Shown: positions 7,964 through 16,557 of the stretch, one piece after another | Layout: each line of letters starts with the position of its first letter | Position numbering within the stretch: position 1 is the stretch's first letter | Assembly (NCBI GenBank): GCA_009773645.1 | Contig: WSYB01000007.1 | Span: forward strand, 1-64,000 | DNA from: Geobacteraceae bacterium | Lineage (GTDB): Bacteria > Desulfobacterota > Desulfuromonadia > Geobacterales > Geobacteraceae | Direction of reading: 5' to 3' | DNA: 64,000 bases | Notes under the pieces: model-generated | Seen by the model: the letters and a program-made list of their open reading frames with translations, nothing else | Databases searched by the model: none | What the model was told of the DNA's origin: nothing | Program-made: the position numbers and the translations under genes

Positions 7964-8788
7964 CTACTTGGTCAACAGGTCGAGAAATCCCTGTATGGTA
8001 GAAAGCTTCCGCTCGGAGTCGGAATAGAGTCTGGAACTGAAGACGGCGGTGGCGGCGTGTCCGGCCAGGAGCGTAAAGAGTTCGTAATCCACGGCGGCGA
8101 ACGCGGTTTTTTGCACGAGTAATTTGTAGATCACCAGGACCCCTATCACATGTTCCTTGATCTTCAGGGGAATGCAGACCATGGGTTCCTGCAGATCCCT
8201 GGAATAGGAGGCGACATCTGCGACAAAGAAATTTTCCCCCGTCTCGGCCACTTGACCGATGATACCACTGCCGAAATCTATCCGAGGCATCTCTTCCCGT
8301 CGGACACCTTCGGTGGCAACCGCCTGAAGTTCGTTGGTCTTCTCGTCGAGAAGCATAATGGCGAACTCCTCGGCGCCGATCAGATTGATGATTATTTCCG
8401 TTATTATCTGCAGCACCTCTTTAAAGTCAAGGGTCGAATGGAGTTGGTAGCTGGCAATGTAGAGGTTGGCAAGATTATTGTTCTCGGTCTCGATATCCAC
8501 ATAACGGGCGGCAAAATCCTGGTTCTCCGCCTCCACCTGCCTGATGCGCGAAAGAATTTCCTCCTTTTCCCGTTCCAGTTCTTCGATCCGTTGCAGAAGC
8601 CGGATGTTTTCTTCCGATGGCTCCGCATATTCCCCGGGGACGTGCTGTGACCCCTCCAATTGGAGCACACGGTAACGGAGCCGCTCGTTATCCTTCAATA
8701 GTTCCTGGGTAAACTCCGCCCCCTTTTTAAAAACCTGCAGAAACTCCTCGCCCCTGTTAAAAACGCCTTTATCCTCTTCAATTGACAT
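7964..8788 (-). CDS. Coiled-coil and GAF-domain protein
   Basis: 274 residues. The first 110 are charged and heptad-like (repeated Glu, Leu, Arg and Asn) and predict a coiled coil. The GAF domain follows at about 115-255, beginning near YQLHSTLDFKEVLQ and including FGSGIIGQVAETGENFFVAD and VCIPLKIKEHVIGVLVI. There is no kinase, cyclase or other output domain. GAF domains bind small ligands or mediate dimerisation, and here it may feed a cytoplasmic signal into the chemosensory complex, which has no membrane receptor encoded nearby. It lies between cheB and the final receiver gene. Confidence 0.85.
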   Translation of the reverse strand: MSIEEDKGVFNRGEEFLQVFKKGAEFTQELLKDNERLRYRVLQLEGSQHVPGEYAEPSEENIRLLQRIEELEREKEEILSRIRQVEAENQDFAARYVDIETENNNLANLYIASYQLHSTLDFKEVLQIITEIIINLIGAEEFAIMLLDEKTNELQAVATEGVRREEMPRIDFGSGIIGQVAETGENFFVADVASYSRDLQEPMVCIPLKIKEHVIGVLVIYKLLVQKTAFAAVDYELFTLLAGHAATAVFSSRLYSDSERKLSTIQGFLDLLTK

Positions 8789-8811
8789 GTTCCGCTCCTG
8801 TTTACTGTAAA

Positions 8812-9897
8812 TCAGTCAAAATGTTGGACAATCCCGCAACTTACCATGATCTCGTCGGCCATTCTTTCAACCGGCGCCACCTTGTCTACCAGACTGGTGG
8901 CTATCGCCTCGCGGGGCATCCCGAAGACCACCGCCGATTCTTCCGACTCGGCCAGGATATTTCCGCCCCCCGCCTTAATCGCCCTAACCCCCCGGCTTCC
9001 GTCATTCCCCATCCCGGTTAGAACCACGGCCAGCAGCCTGGGGCCGTAAATCTCCGCCAGAGAGGTAAACATGATGTCAACGGAGGGGGTGTATTTGTCC
9101 TCCGGGGAAGGAGGCACGACCCTGGCGACCACGTGGCCTTTCAAGGATTGGAAAATCATGTTCATGCCGCCGGGAGCGATAAGAGCCCTCCCCGGCCTGA
9201 CCAGGTCCCCGTCTCTGGCCTCCTTTATCTCAAGGGCAGAAGAGCGGTTCAGCCTCTCGGCGAATGCGTGGGTAAAGCCCTGAGGCATATGCTGGGAAAT
9301 CGCCACAAAAAAGGGGGGCGGTTCGGTAAACATGGAACATATCCTCTGCAGCGCCGGCGGCCCCCCTGTTGAAGCGCCTATGGCTACCACATCGACCTTT
9401 GAACCTTCACTCTTTATGAGAACAGGTGAAGCTGTTTTCCTTGCGCTACCGACAGTACCCTCTGCTGCGGGAAGCGCTTCCCGCCTTCTGATGCCGGCCA
9501 TATTAAGGCTGATAACGCTCCTGACCTTATTCTGGAGGTCATCACGAATCTTCAGGAGCTCCTCTGATATGGCGCTGCAAGGTTTGGCGATAAAGTCGAC
9601 CGCCCCCAGCTCCAGCGCCTTGAAGACCCGTTCGTCCTCGCATTGGGAACTTATGACGATAACGGGGGTCGGGCAGGAGTTCATGATGATGCGCAACAAT
9701 GTAAAACCGTCCATTCTGGGCATCTCCAGATCGAGAGTGACCAGATCCGGCTTCAGATCCATGATTCTCCTGATACCCTCCTCACCGTCTCCGGCGTACC
9801 CCACGACTTCCACATTCGGCATACCTTCCAGCATCCGGGTTATGGCACGGCGGTTATAAGCCGAGTCATCCACCACCACCACCCTTATCGTCCTCAT
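8812..9897 (-). CDS. cheB: Chemotaxis response regulator protein-glutamate methylesterase
   Basis: A 361-residue CheB that removes methyl groups from receptor glutamates and deamidates glutamines. The receiver domain (1-120) has Asp10-Asp11 and acceptor Asp56. The linker (130-165) is followed by the methylesterase domain with catalytic Ser176 in GASTGG, His203 in SQHMP and Asp299 in GMGNDG. It overlaps cheR by 4 bases (ATGA), giving coupled translation of the opposing enzymes. The presence of CheB and CheR implies a methyl-accepting receptor elsewhere in the genome, since none is encoded here. Confidence 0.95.
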   Translation of the reverse strand: MRTIRVVVVDDSAYNRRAITRMLEGMPNVEVVGYAGDGEEGIRRIMDLKPDLVTLDLEMPRMDGFTLLRIIMNSCPTPVIVISSQCEDERVFKALELGAVDFIAKPCSAISEELLKIRDDLQNKVRSVISLNMAGIRRREALPAAEGTVGSARKTASPVLIKSEGSKVDVVAIGASTGGPPALQRICSMFTEPPPFFVAISQHMPQGFTHAFAERLNRSSALEIKEARDGDLVRPGRALIAPGGMNMIFQSLKGHVVARVVPPSPEDKYTPSVDIMFTSLAEIYGPRLLAVVLTGMGNDGSRGVRAIKAGGGNILAESEESAVVFGMPREAIATSLVDKVAPVERMADEIMVSCGIVQHFD

Positions 9898-10769
9898 GAT
9901 CCACCTCCGCAGTCGGCAAACGGCTTTTGGTAGACCATGTCATTTTGCAGATGTCTCAGGGCAAAGGCGGTGGAAATGTTCATCAGCGATTCGGAGTGTC
10001 CGAGCAGTAAATAGCCTCCATGGGAGAGCGATTTGTAAAAGTCCTCAATGAGCCTTATCTTGGCGTTCAGATCGAAATAAATAATGACATTGCGGCAAAA
10101 AATCACATCCATCTTGCCGAAGAGGGCAAGGCGGTTTTGATCGACCAGGTTCAGTTGACTGATGGTCACAAGTTCCCTGACCTCGTCTGCTATTCTGTAT
10201 CTATCGTCCTGTTCCTGGAAATAACGTTTGATATAGGACTCGTCGGTGGCCCTGAATGCGGATCTGCCGTAGACGGCTTTTCTGGCTTGCTGCAGCACCC
10301 TGTGACTGATGTCGGTCCCGATTATTTCCACCCGCCAATCTTTAAAACGCCCCGTTTCCAGGAGGAGCATGGCAATGGTGTATGGTTCCTCTCCTGTGGA
10401 ACATCCGGCGCTCCATATTCTGAGCGATCGTTCCTCCTTCTTTTCTTTAAAGGCAATGAGTTCAGGGATTATCTCATCGGTAAAGGCCTTCAGTTGGAAT
10501 GATTCGCGGAAAAAATACGTCTCGTTGGTCGTCAGGAGATCCATGATGTCCGAGAGTTCCTGATCCTTCTCCCTGTCGTATTTCAGAAAATGATAATATT
10601 CTTTGAAACCGGCCAGTTGGTGGAACCTCAAGCGGCGGCTGAGCCGCTTTTCCAGAAGATACATGGAGTCGCTGCCGAAAAACAGGCCGCTATGGTTATA
10701 AATAAGGTCCCGAATAAGGCGGAACTCTTCTTCGGTCATCCGCTCTGCCGGTTCAGTGCAAAACATCAT
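9894..10769 (-). CDS. cheR: Chemotaxis protein methyltransferase
   Basis: A 291-residue SAM-dependent methyltransferase that methylates glutamates of chemoreceptors. An all-alpha N-terminal domain (about 10-85) is followed by the SAM domain with NETYFFRE (about 91), [13 protein letters not shown] (the SAM-binding loop), CRNVIIYFD and a late GHSESL. There are no TPR or pentapeptide-tether additions. It overlaps the HEAT-repeat gene by 4 bases upstream and cheB by 4 bases downstream, so HEAT protein, CheR and CheB are made as one coupled set. Confidence 0.95.
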   Translation of the reverse strand: MMFCTEPAERMTEEEFRLIRDLIYNHSGLFFGSDSMYLLEKRLSRRLRFHQLAGFKEYYHFLKYDREKDQELSDIMDLLTTNETYFFRESFQLKAFTDEIIPELIAFKEKKEERSLRIWSAGCSTGEEPYTIAMLLLETGRFKDWRVEIIGTDISHRVLQQARKAVYGRSAFRATDESYIKRYFQEQDDRYRIADEVRELVTISQLNLVDQNRLALFGKMDVIFCRNVIIYFDLNAKIRLIEDFYKSLSHGGYLLLGHSESLMNISTAFALRHLQNDMVYQKPFADCGGGS

Positions 10770-12772
10770 CGCATCCTGCCCATTAATTCGACTAACTGCC
10801 CCTTGACCTGTTCATCGGACTCGGTTTCCAGCGCCGATTGTATATAGGGCAGTGACCTTGTCCCCCATAACGCCGCCATAGCCCTGATAAAACTGCTCCG
10901 AACGTCCCAGTGGGGATGGGTCAGAAGTCTCTCCCGATATTCACCAAGCCAGGTGACATCATGACGGGCAAGAATTTCAATGGCGGCCTTTACCACTTCT
11001 TCGTCAGGGTTCTCCAACGCACTTTTGGCCACTTCACACGATGTATCCCCGCTTATCCCCTCCAGTGCTTCCAATGCGGCGATCATCACAGGACCGTCCG
11101 CCTTGTCAAGGATTGCCATTACCGCCGGCAGCGCCCTTTCACTCCCCAGCTTGCCGAGGCTCTTCAGAGCTGCGCACTCCACCCGGCGATCCTCATCCTT
11201 CAAGGCCAACAGGAGCGGTTCAAGAACATCATCTCCGCCAATATCACCAAGAGCACCGGCGGCGGCACTGCGGACGTCCGACTCCTCATCGGCCAGCGCC
11301 AGAACCAGAGATCCGAGGTATTTACCTGCCTTCAGCTTTGCCAGGGAAAGAACGGCGGTCTTGCGTACCCCCGCATCCTCATCCTTAATGAGAAACGACA
11401 GCTTTTCACCCTCATTCAAGGAAACAAAAAGGATGGCGGCATTGCGCCGTTTTTCAGGGCATTCGTCTGAGGCAAGCCTTAGAGCTGTCTTCAGTACGGG
11501 TTCCCCGGCCCGATCTGCAAGACGGAAAAGGGCTTCAATTGCGCCTTCGCGTACCCCCCGGTCGGTGTCATCGAGAAGTGCGGCTATTTCGTCAAACAGA
11601 GCGGCCAGCCCGACCTTGCCGGCAGACACTACGGAGACCTCGCGCAAAACGGGATCGACATCCCGCATCCCTTCGCGGAGAAGCGAGGCACAATCCTCGA
11701 TCCGGAGTTCGCCGCATACATAGGCGATAAAACGGCGCTCTTCTTCATCGGCAAAGGGAAAGGCGTCTACCAGAGAGGATGCGCACGTTCTTCCCATCTC
11801 CTTAAATGCCAGCAAGCAGCATCTGCGGAGCCGGTCATCACGGCATCCCTTCAACATCTGCCCGGTCGCCCTGTCATCTCCGATAATACCCAATAGTTTG
11901 ACCAGGGACTCTTTTAAACTCTTATCGCATGTATCCAATGACGCCAGGATACCCTCCACGTAGGGGGACCCCTTCAGTTCCCTCAGCCGGGAATCTGCCT
12001 CTCTTTTGGCAACGCCGGCGGGGAGGCGTTCCCTGACCTTTACCAGTGCGCCTGCTGCGGCTTCGCGGGCGCTTTTCACTCTTTCCTTGAGCCCCTCGAC
12101 CAGCAGCGGGACAGCCTCGACATTACCGACGGCGCCGAGGCAATCGAATACACCCTTTTTAAGCAGGTTTTCCCCTGCAAGAGGAGTGACGACCCCTAGC
12201 GGAACCGGCTTCCCGATCCTTACGAGGGCTTCCAGAACAGTATAGCGTAACCAGATGTCGGTTTTTGCCAGGGCCTGTATGAGAAATGGCAGTGCCCGGT
12301 CGTCTCCGATCTTCCCCAGATTTTCGGCAGCAGCGGCGCAAACGTTAGGATCCGGGTCGTCAAGAGCCCTGATCAAAAACGGCACGGATTCAACGGCGCC
12401 TATTTCTCCCAGGATATCTATGACGAACCTGCGGACGTCATGATCGCCGTCATCCACATGGCGGGAAAGGACCGACACAGCCTGCGACCCCAGTCTTGCC
12501 AGGGCTTCAACCGCGGAATTACGGAGCCCCGCATTGTCAGGGGACCTGAGCATCACAACAAGGTCTTCCATGACGTCTGCGGTAACGGAAGAAAGGGTTA
12601 AAAGCGCGTTGACCGCCTCTTTCCGGACCCGCCAGCTCCCATCCCCCAAGGCGAAATAAAGGTTTTCCTTTATTTCCGCCAAAGGATAACCGGTAAGACC
12701 CATCACAGCCAGTCTGCGGATTTCCTCATCCGGGGAACGGAGTTGCCCGCTCAGGGTTTGCATCTTTTCCAC
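10766..12772 (-). CDS. HEAT-repeat (PBS-lyase type) scaffold protein
   Basis: 668 residues built almost wholly of 30-odd-residue alpha-helical repeats, each with the pattern of a D..VR..A...L..I G...A...L...L.D form typical of PBS-lyase HEAT repeats. I count roughly twenty. There is no signal peptide or membrane segment, so it is cytoplasmic. HEAT solenoids are protein-binding platforms. Translational coupling to cheR suggests it organises or regulates the chemosensory complex, which is inference. Large HEAT proteins inside che clusters are seen in deltaproteobacteria but not in enteric che operons. Confidence 0.88.
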   Translation of the reverse strand: MEKMQTLSGQLRSPDEEIRRLAVMGLTGYPLAEIKENLYFALGDGSWRVRKEAVNALLTLSSVTADVMEDLVVMLRSPDNAGLRNSAVEALARLGSQAVSVLSRHVDDGDHDVRRFVIDILGEIGAVESVPFLIRALDDPDPNVCAAAAENLGKIGDDRALPFLIQALAKTDIWLRYTVLEALVRIGKPVPLGVVTPLAGENLLKKGVFDCLGAVGNVEAVPLLVEGLKERVKSAREAAAGALVKVRERLPAGVAKREADSRLRELKGSPYVEGILASLDTCDKSLKESLVKLLGIIGDDRATGQMLKGCRDDRLRRCCLLAFKEMGRTCASSLVDAFPFADEEERRFIAYVCGELRIEDCASLLREGMRDVDPVLREVSVVSAGKVGLAALFDEIAALLDDTDRGVREGAIEALFRLADRAGEPVLKTALRLASDECPEKRRNAAILFVSLNEGEKLSFLIKDEDAGVRKTAVLSLAKLKAGKYLGSLVLALADEESDVRSAAAGALGDIGGDDVLEPLLLALKDEDRRVECAALKSLGKLGSERALPAVMAILDKADGPVMIAALEALEGISGDTSCEVAKSALENPDEEVVKAAIEILARHDVTWLGEYRERLLTHPHWDVRSSFIRAMAALWGTRSLPYIQSALETESDEQVKGQLVELMGRMR

Positions 12773-12798
12773 TACTAACTCCCTTGGTTACGCGACAT

Positions 12799-12817
12799 CG
12801 CAGGGGCGGCCCCTACG
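12799..12817. repeat. TAGGGGC-type palindromic repeat on a stop codon
   Basis: CGTAGGGGC facing GCCCCTGCG forms a short palindrome. On the minus strand its TAG (12813-12815) is the stop codon of the receiver gene that ends here. Related sequence occurs at 29191-29246. Confidence 0.6.
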
Positions 12818-13793
12818 TTCGTTGCAGGCTCAGCTCCCGTTTTTTCTTGGAAATCAGTTCTTCAAAGGCCTCTTTCAGATAGGAGGTGCAACTCCTTATC
12901 TCCTCCGGCACCCGCCGCTCATAGAGGGCTCTCCCTTCGTGGACGTCGTCTGCCAGAAGTCTGTAAAAATTACCGTTTCTTATCCCTTCTTCCACTGTGG
13001 CCTGGTTATAAAGGGCGATATCGGAGACGATGATGCGGGCAAGCCGCCGGGCTTTCACATGGGCCGCAGTGAGTTCCGGCGCTGGAGGAGTGACGGACGA
13101 AAGGATTACAGGTTCTTCATCCCTCTGAAACTCGCGGCGGGTGGATTCCTGATCGGCCGTTTCCCGGGCAGAAAGCCGTGGCGGAACTGCTTCCCCTTCC
13201 TCCTCAATCGGGGGGTTATCTCCGACATGGGAATCAGCCGGTTCCTGGCCGGCAACCAGCCGGTAAATCGTGGCAGCCAGGGAATCGGGTATATGGTGCT
13301 TTTCGATGTAATCGTCGGCGCCGTAGAGTGAGCTCGGCGACCGCTTATACCGTGTCTTGTCGTAGATTGAAGCAATCAGAATCAACTTGACCGACGACAT
13401 GGCCGGGTTTTTCCGGACCGCTTCGCACACTTCAAACCCGTACATGGAAGGGAGAGAAACGTCGAGCAGCACCGTATCCGGCAGTAACCGTTCGATGGCT
13501 GCCAGGGCTTCTTTGCCGTCGTTGCAGGAAAAAACGTCAAACGGCTCAGGCGCCAGCACTTTTTTCACCGCCGAACAAAACGCTGCGCTCTCATGTGCCA
13601 CCACCACCTTGATCCCGGTTCCGCTCCCATGGGCAGGGGGCATGGGTGGTGGCAGGGGAGACGGCTTCAGGCTCTTCCTGACGACTTTGAACAGCGCGCG
13701 GCATTTACCGCAGCGCAGCTTTATTTCGACAGCGCAAACCTTCTGTTCATCAAAACCTAGCCTAGTTTTACAGTTCGGACAGACAATCAGCAT
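12813..13793 (-). CDS. Zinc-ribbon plus receiver-domain protein
   Basis: 326 residues. The N-terminus is a zinc ribbon with Cys5-x2-Cys8 and Cys28-x2-Cys31, in the style of the MJ0042 zinc finger of delta- and alphaproteobacteria. A Pro-rich linker leads to a receiver domain at about 60-180 with Asp111 in LLDVSLP. The usual acidic pair is replaced by His67-Glu68, and the Lys region reads IEKHH, so phosphorylation is doubtful. Residues 180-250 are a low-complexity, acidic linker. The C-terminal helical region (about 250-326) matches nothing I know. The stop codon lies in a short repeat. Confidence 0.8.
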   Translation of the reverse strand: MLIVCPNCKTRLGFDEQKVCAVEIKLRCGKCRALFKVVRKSLKPSPLPPPMPPAHGSGTGIKVVVAHESAAFCSAVKKVLAPEPFDVFSCNDGKEALAAIERLLPDTVLLDVSLPSMYGFEVCEAVRKNPAMSSVKLILIASIYDKTRYKRSPSSLYGADDYIEKHHIPDSLAATIYRLVAGQEPADSHVGDNPPIEEEGEAVPPRLSARETADQESTRREFQRDEEPVILSSVTPPAPELTAAHVKARRLARIIVSDIALYNQATVEEGIRNGNFYRLLADDVHEGRALYERRVPEEIRSCTSYLKEAFEELISKKKRELSLQRT

Positions 13794-13822
13794 GAATACC
13801 CCTTCACGTAAACCACATCACG

Positions 13823-14323
13823 TCAGGCATGCTCTTCCGGTATCAGTTCCTTCCCCGCATCGCCCATGCGGCCGAGTTCACCGGCTTCCTGATCGGTTAA
13901 TATGCGATCGATATTCAACAGCATGATCAAATTATCCTTGGCCAGACAGACGCCGACCAGATATTCGGCGCCCACTCCCCTGGTGACCTGGGGAGGCGCC
14001 TTGATATCCTTGGCCGCCATGGTGATGACCTCGGTAACGTCATCTACGACCAGTCCCAATGCCTGCCGTGCTACCGATACGATCAGGAGTCTGGTGCTCT
14101 GATCGACCGGACGGTACGGCAGATCAAATCTTTTCCGCAGATCCACAATCGGAATAACCGTGCCGCGAAGATTTATCACCCCCTCCACAAAAGGAGGAGC
14201 CTTGGGTAAACTGGCAAGTTTTAGTGGCCGAATTATCTCTTTGATCCGCATGATGTCAACTGCGTACAAATCTTCTCCGAGCCAGAAACAGGCCACTTGA
14301 ATTTCTTGTATTTCCGTATTCAT
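13823..14323 (-). CDS. cheW: Chemotaxis coupling protein CheW (first copy)
   Basis: 166 residues from the ATG at 14323, chosen over the GTG at 14341 because ACGAGG lies just upstream of it. It is a full CheW domain: FWLGEDLYAVDIMRIKEI, then PPFVEGVINLRGTVIPIVDLRKRF, then a second half with LGLVVDDVTEVI. It links a receptor to CheA. The C-terminal 20 residues are a short acidic addition. Two CheW genes lie in this cluster, perhaps for different receptors or arrays. It is preceded by a receiver gene with a 14-base gap. Confidence 0.92.
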   Translation of the reverse strand: MNTEIQEIQVACFWLGEDLYAVDIMRIKEIIRPLKLASLPKAPPFVEGVINLRGTVIPIVDLRKRFDLPYRPVDQSTRLLIVSVARQALGLVVDDVTEVITMAAKDIKAPPQVTRGVGAEYLVGVCLAKDNLIMLLNIDRILTDQEAGELGRMGDAGKELIPEEHA

Positions 14324-14337
14324 TAATGCCTCGTGAT

Positions 14338-14709
14338 TCACGGTTTATTGAGCAGTCCTTCAATGATCTCCATGACCTTGGCCGACTTGAAAGGCTTGGT
14401 TATGTACTCATCGGCGCCGACCTGCCTGCCGCGGGCAAGATCCTGACTGCTTTTCTTGGCCGTGAGCATCACCACTGGGATGTGGCTGGTCTCGGGATTT
14501 TCCTTGATATGCCTGCATACCTCAAAACCGTCCAGTTCAGGGAGCATGATATCGAGTATTATCAGGTCCGGTTTATTTGCCGCAACCTCTTCCAGCGCCG
14601 ACCTGCCGTCCATAACCCCGGTAACGTCGTATCCCTTCGAGGTAAGAAGAATGCTTTCAAGCTTCAACAGGCTTTCTTCATCCTCAACAACGAGAATCCT
14701 GTTTTTCAT
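14338..14709 (-). CDS. Single-domain response regulator
   Basis: A 123-residue receiver only. Acidic residues Glu9-Asp10, phospho-acceptor Asp53 in ILDIMLPELDG, Thr83 in MLTAKK and Lys105 in ITKPFK are all in place. The LDIMLPELDGFEV signature is nearer to PilH or OmpR-type receivers than to flagellar CheY, which fits a role other than flagellar motor control, though this is only suggestive. It lies between the two cheW genes. Confidence 0.88.
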   Translation of the reverse strand: MKNRILVVEDEESLLKLESILLTSKGYDVTGVMDGRSALEEVAANKPDLIILDIMLPELDGFEVCRHIKENPETSHIPVVMLTAKKSSQDLARGRQVGADEYITKPFKSAKVMEIIEGLLNKP

Positions 14710-14768
14710 AGCCGGCCCCTTTGAGTAGCAATAACTGCGGGAGTGGTTGAGCAGTCGAGTAAATATCC

Positions 14769-15494
14769 TTAACGAAGCGCCAGGTCGAGGATGTTTTCCA
14801 GATTGAGCAAAATCAGCATCCCCCCTGGAAATCGCCCTATGCCGTCGACAAAATCACGATCGATGCCGTCAAGAACGGACGGCGGCTGTTCAATGGTTGA
14901 CGCGGCAATTCTTGCAACCTGTATCACCTCATCCACCAGGACTCCGCAAAACTCCTCCCCCTTTTTCACAACAACGATCCGTTCTTTGCCTGACATCCCC
15001 ACAGGGAGCAATTCCAGTCTCTTGCGCAGGTTGAAAACCCAAATGATGATACCGCGCAGGGAAATCACCCCGGAAACGAACTCTGGAACTCTGGGGACCT
15101 CCGTTAATTCACGGGGTTTGATGATCTCCTTGATATCCATGATGTTAATGGCGTATTTTTCAGAAGAAACCCTGAAACAGAGGAATTCCTTGAATTCTTC
15201 GCCGACAGGTTCAGGCGTCGGCGAACTGTCAGGGAGGTCCCCGTTACAGCCGGCCAGTTCGCGCCCGGCCAGCAAAACAGCCAGGGGGTCGAATGCCGGC
15301 AGAATTTGCTCCGCTGCAGGTTGGATTGAAAGTCGAGGCCCGCTATTGCCAAGACCTGCCAAAGGATCAATTGTGGATTCCGCCGGCTCTTTTGGATGCT
15401 CCCCGCTCCACACACCCACTTGTCGGGCGGAAGCAGCATGCGGGGCGCCATCTCTTTCCTTCTGCGCCTTTTTTCTTATATCGGCCAGATTCAT
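14769..15494 (-). CDS. cheW: CheW-domain protein with long N-terminal extension
   Basis: 241 residues. The first 105 are a hydrophilic, Pro/Ala/Gly-rich, probably disordered extension beginning MNLADIRKKAQ. The CheW domain (about 106-241) has FLCFRVSSEKYAINIMDIKEII, PRVPEFVSGVISLRGIIIWVFNLRKRL and GVLVDEVIQVARI. The extension may contact another cluster protein such as the ATPase encoded next to it. AGAGGAACG precedes the ATG. It follows the AAA ATPase gene by 18 bases. Confidence 0.9.
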   Translation of the reverse strand: MNLADIRKKAQKERDGAPHAASARQVGVWSGEHPKEPAESTIDPLAGLGNSGPRLSIQPAAEQILPAFDPLAVLLAGRELAGCNGDLPDSSPTPEPVGEEFKEFLCFRVSSEKYAINIMDIKEIIKPRELTEVPRVPEFVSGVISLRGIIIWVFNLRKRLELLPVGMSGKERIVVVKKGEEFCGVLVDEVIQVARIAASTIEQPPSVLDGIDRDFVDGIGRFPGGMLILLNLENILDLALR

Positions 15495-15512
15495 GACGTT
15501 CCTCTGCGTTTG

Positions 15513-16313
15513 TTAAATGACCAACTCATCAGCCATCCCATCTATAATCGACGCATCAATCATTGCAGCATCTTTGCCGAATCCTTCCAGGAGGGCATTG
15601 GTGGCTATGACATTTATCATTCTCGGCACTCCGCCGGAGAGCTCAAATATCCTCTGAACCGCATCGAGAGAAAACAGCCCGGCGTGACCGCCGGCCATCT
15701 CCATCCTGAAATCGACATATTCCTGGGTTTCCTCCATGTTTAGCGGGTGAAGGTGATAATTGATCGCTATCCTCTGCCTTAAGGGCTCGTAGACGGGACC
15801 GGCCAGGATTTTCCTCAGTTCCGGCTGTCCCATGATAATCACACTCAGGAGATTTCGGTCGTCCATCTGGAAATTGGTAAGGAGCCTGATCTCGTCAAAA
15901 ACCTCCCGGTCCGGAATCAACTGCGCCTCATCGATAATAATTACCGGACAGCGTCCTTCACCATGAAAGCGGTACAGGACATCGGTGATTTCCCTCAACA
16001 ATCCGTCCTTGCTGCCGGAAGGGGCTTCAACCATCAGTTCACCGGCTATCACGCGTAAAAACTCCATGGCCGTCAATCTCGGATTAACGATAAAACAGAA
16101 ACGGTACGCGTCTCCCATGGAATCCATCAGTGCCCGGGAAATTGTCGTCTTGCCACATCCGATTTCGCCTGTCAAAAGGGCAAGCTCACGTTCTTCAATC
16201 ACATATTGAAGTCTCGCCAGAGCCTCCCGGTGACCGTTGCTCAAATAGAGAAAACGCGGGTCCGGGGTTTTGCTGAACGGTTTCTCTCTGAAACCGTAAA
16301 ATTCCTTATACAT
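15513..16313 (-). CDS. ExeA/MshM-type AAA+ ATPase
   Basis: About 266 residues from the ATG at 16313 (an upstream TTG at 16319 is less likely). It belongs to the AAA ATPases related to ExeA/GspA and MshM, which start MYKEFYGFREKPFSKTPDP. Walker A is GEIGCGKTT (about 49-57), Walker B is VIIIDEAQ (about 125-132), with sensor 1 in SVIIMGQPEL and an arginine-finger-like PLRQRIAINYHL. No peptidoglycan-binding or membrane segment is present, so it is a soluble ATPase. Relatives assist secretin or type IV pilus assembly. Its place between cheA and cheW suggests that it ties the chemosensory system to a surface apparatus or array placement, which is inference. Confidence 0.85.
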   Translation of the reverse strand: MYKEFYGFREKPFSKTPDPRFLYLSNGHREALARLQYVIEERELALLTGEIGCGKTTISRALMDSMGDAYRFCFIVNPRLTAMEFLRVIAGELMVEAPSGSKDGLLREITDVLYRFHGEGRCPVIIIDEAQLIPDREVFDEIRLLTNFQMDDRNLLSVIIMGQPELRKILAGPVYEPLRQRIAINYHLHPLNMEETQEYVDFRMEMAGGHAGLFSLDAVQRIFELSGGVPRMINVIATNALLEGFGKDAAMIDASIIDGMADELVI

Positions 16314-16414
16314 ACGCAATGACGCTCAATTCTTGTTATCGGCGTTATAAAAAGCTCCATATGCAAGGCGCGCGAGGCGTTTGCCCAGGAAACGCGGATT
16401 TTTCGCAAGGTATG

Positions 16415-16523
16415 GCCCCCCTCCCTTGACGGGAGGGGGTCAGGGGGTGGGTGAGGCTGCAACCTTGCGTCTTTGTGGCAACTTCCCCCCCACCCTGACC
16501 CTCCCCCGCCAGGGGGGAGGGAA
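16415..16523. repeat. GC-rich interspersed inverted repeat downstream of cheA
   Basis: CCCTCCCTTGACGGGAGGG with TCAGGG and TGGGTG on the left is mirrored by CCACCCTGACCCTCCCCC and GCCAGG on the right, around a central spacer. This fits a palindromic interspersed repeat of the kind scattered in many proteobacterial genomes. It sits in the 244-base gap after the cheA stop. No gene is seen in the gap. Confidence 0.7.
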
Positions 16524-16557
16524 TTAAATTGGGCGTTGTATCAAGTGTTACAAGGTA

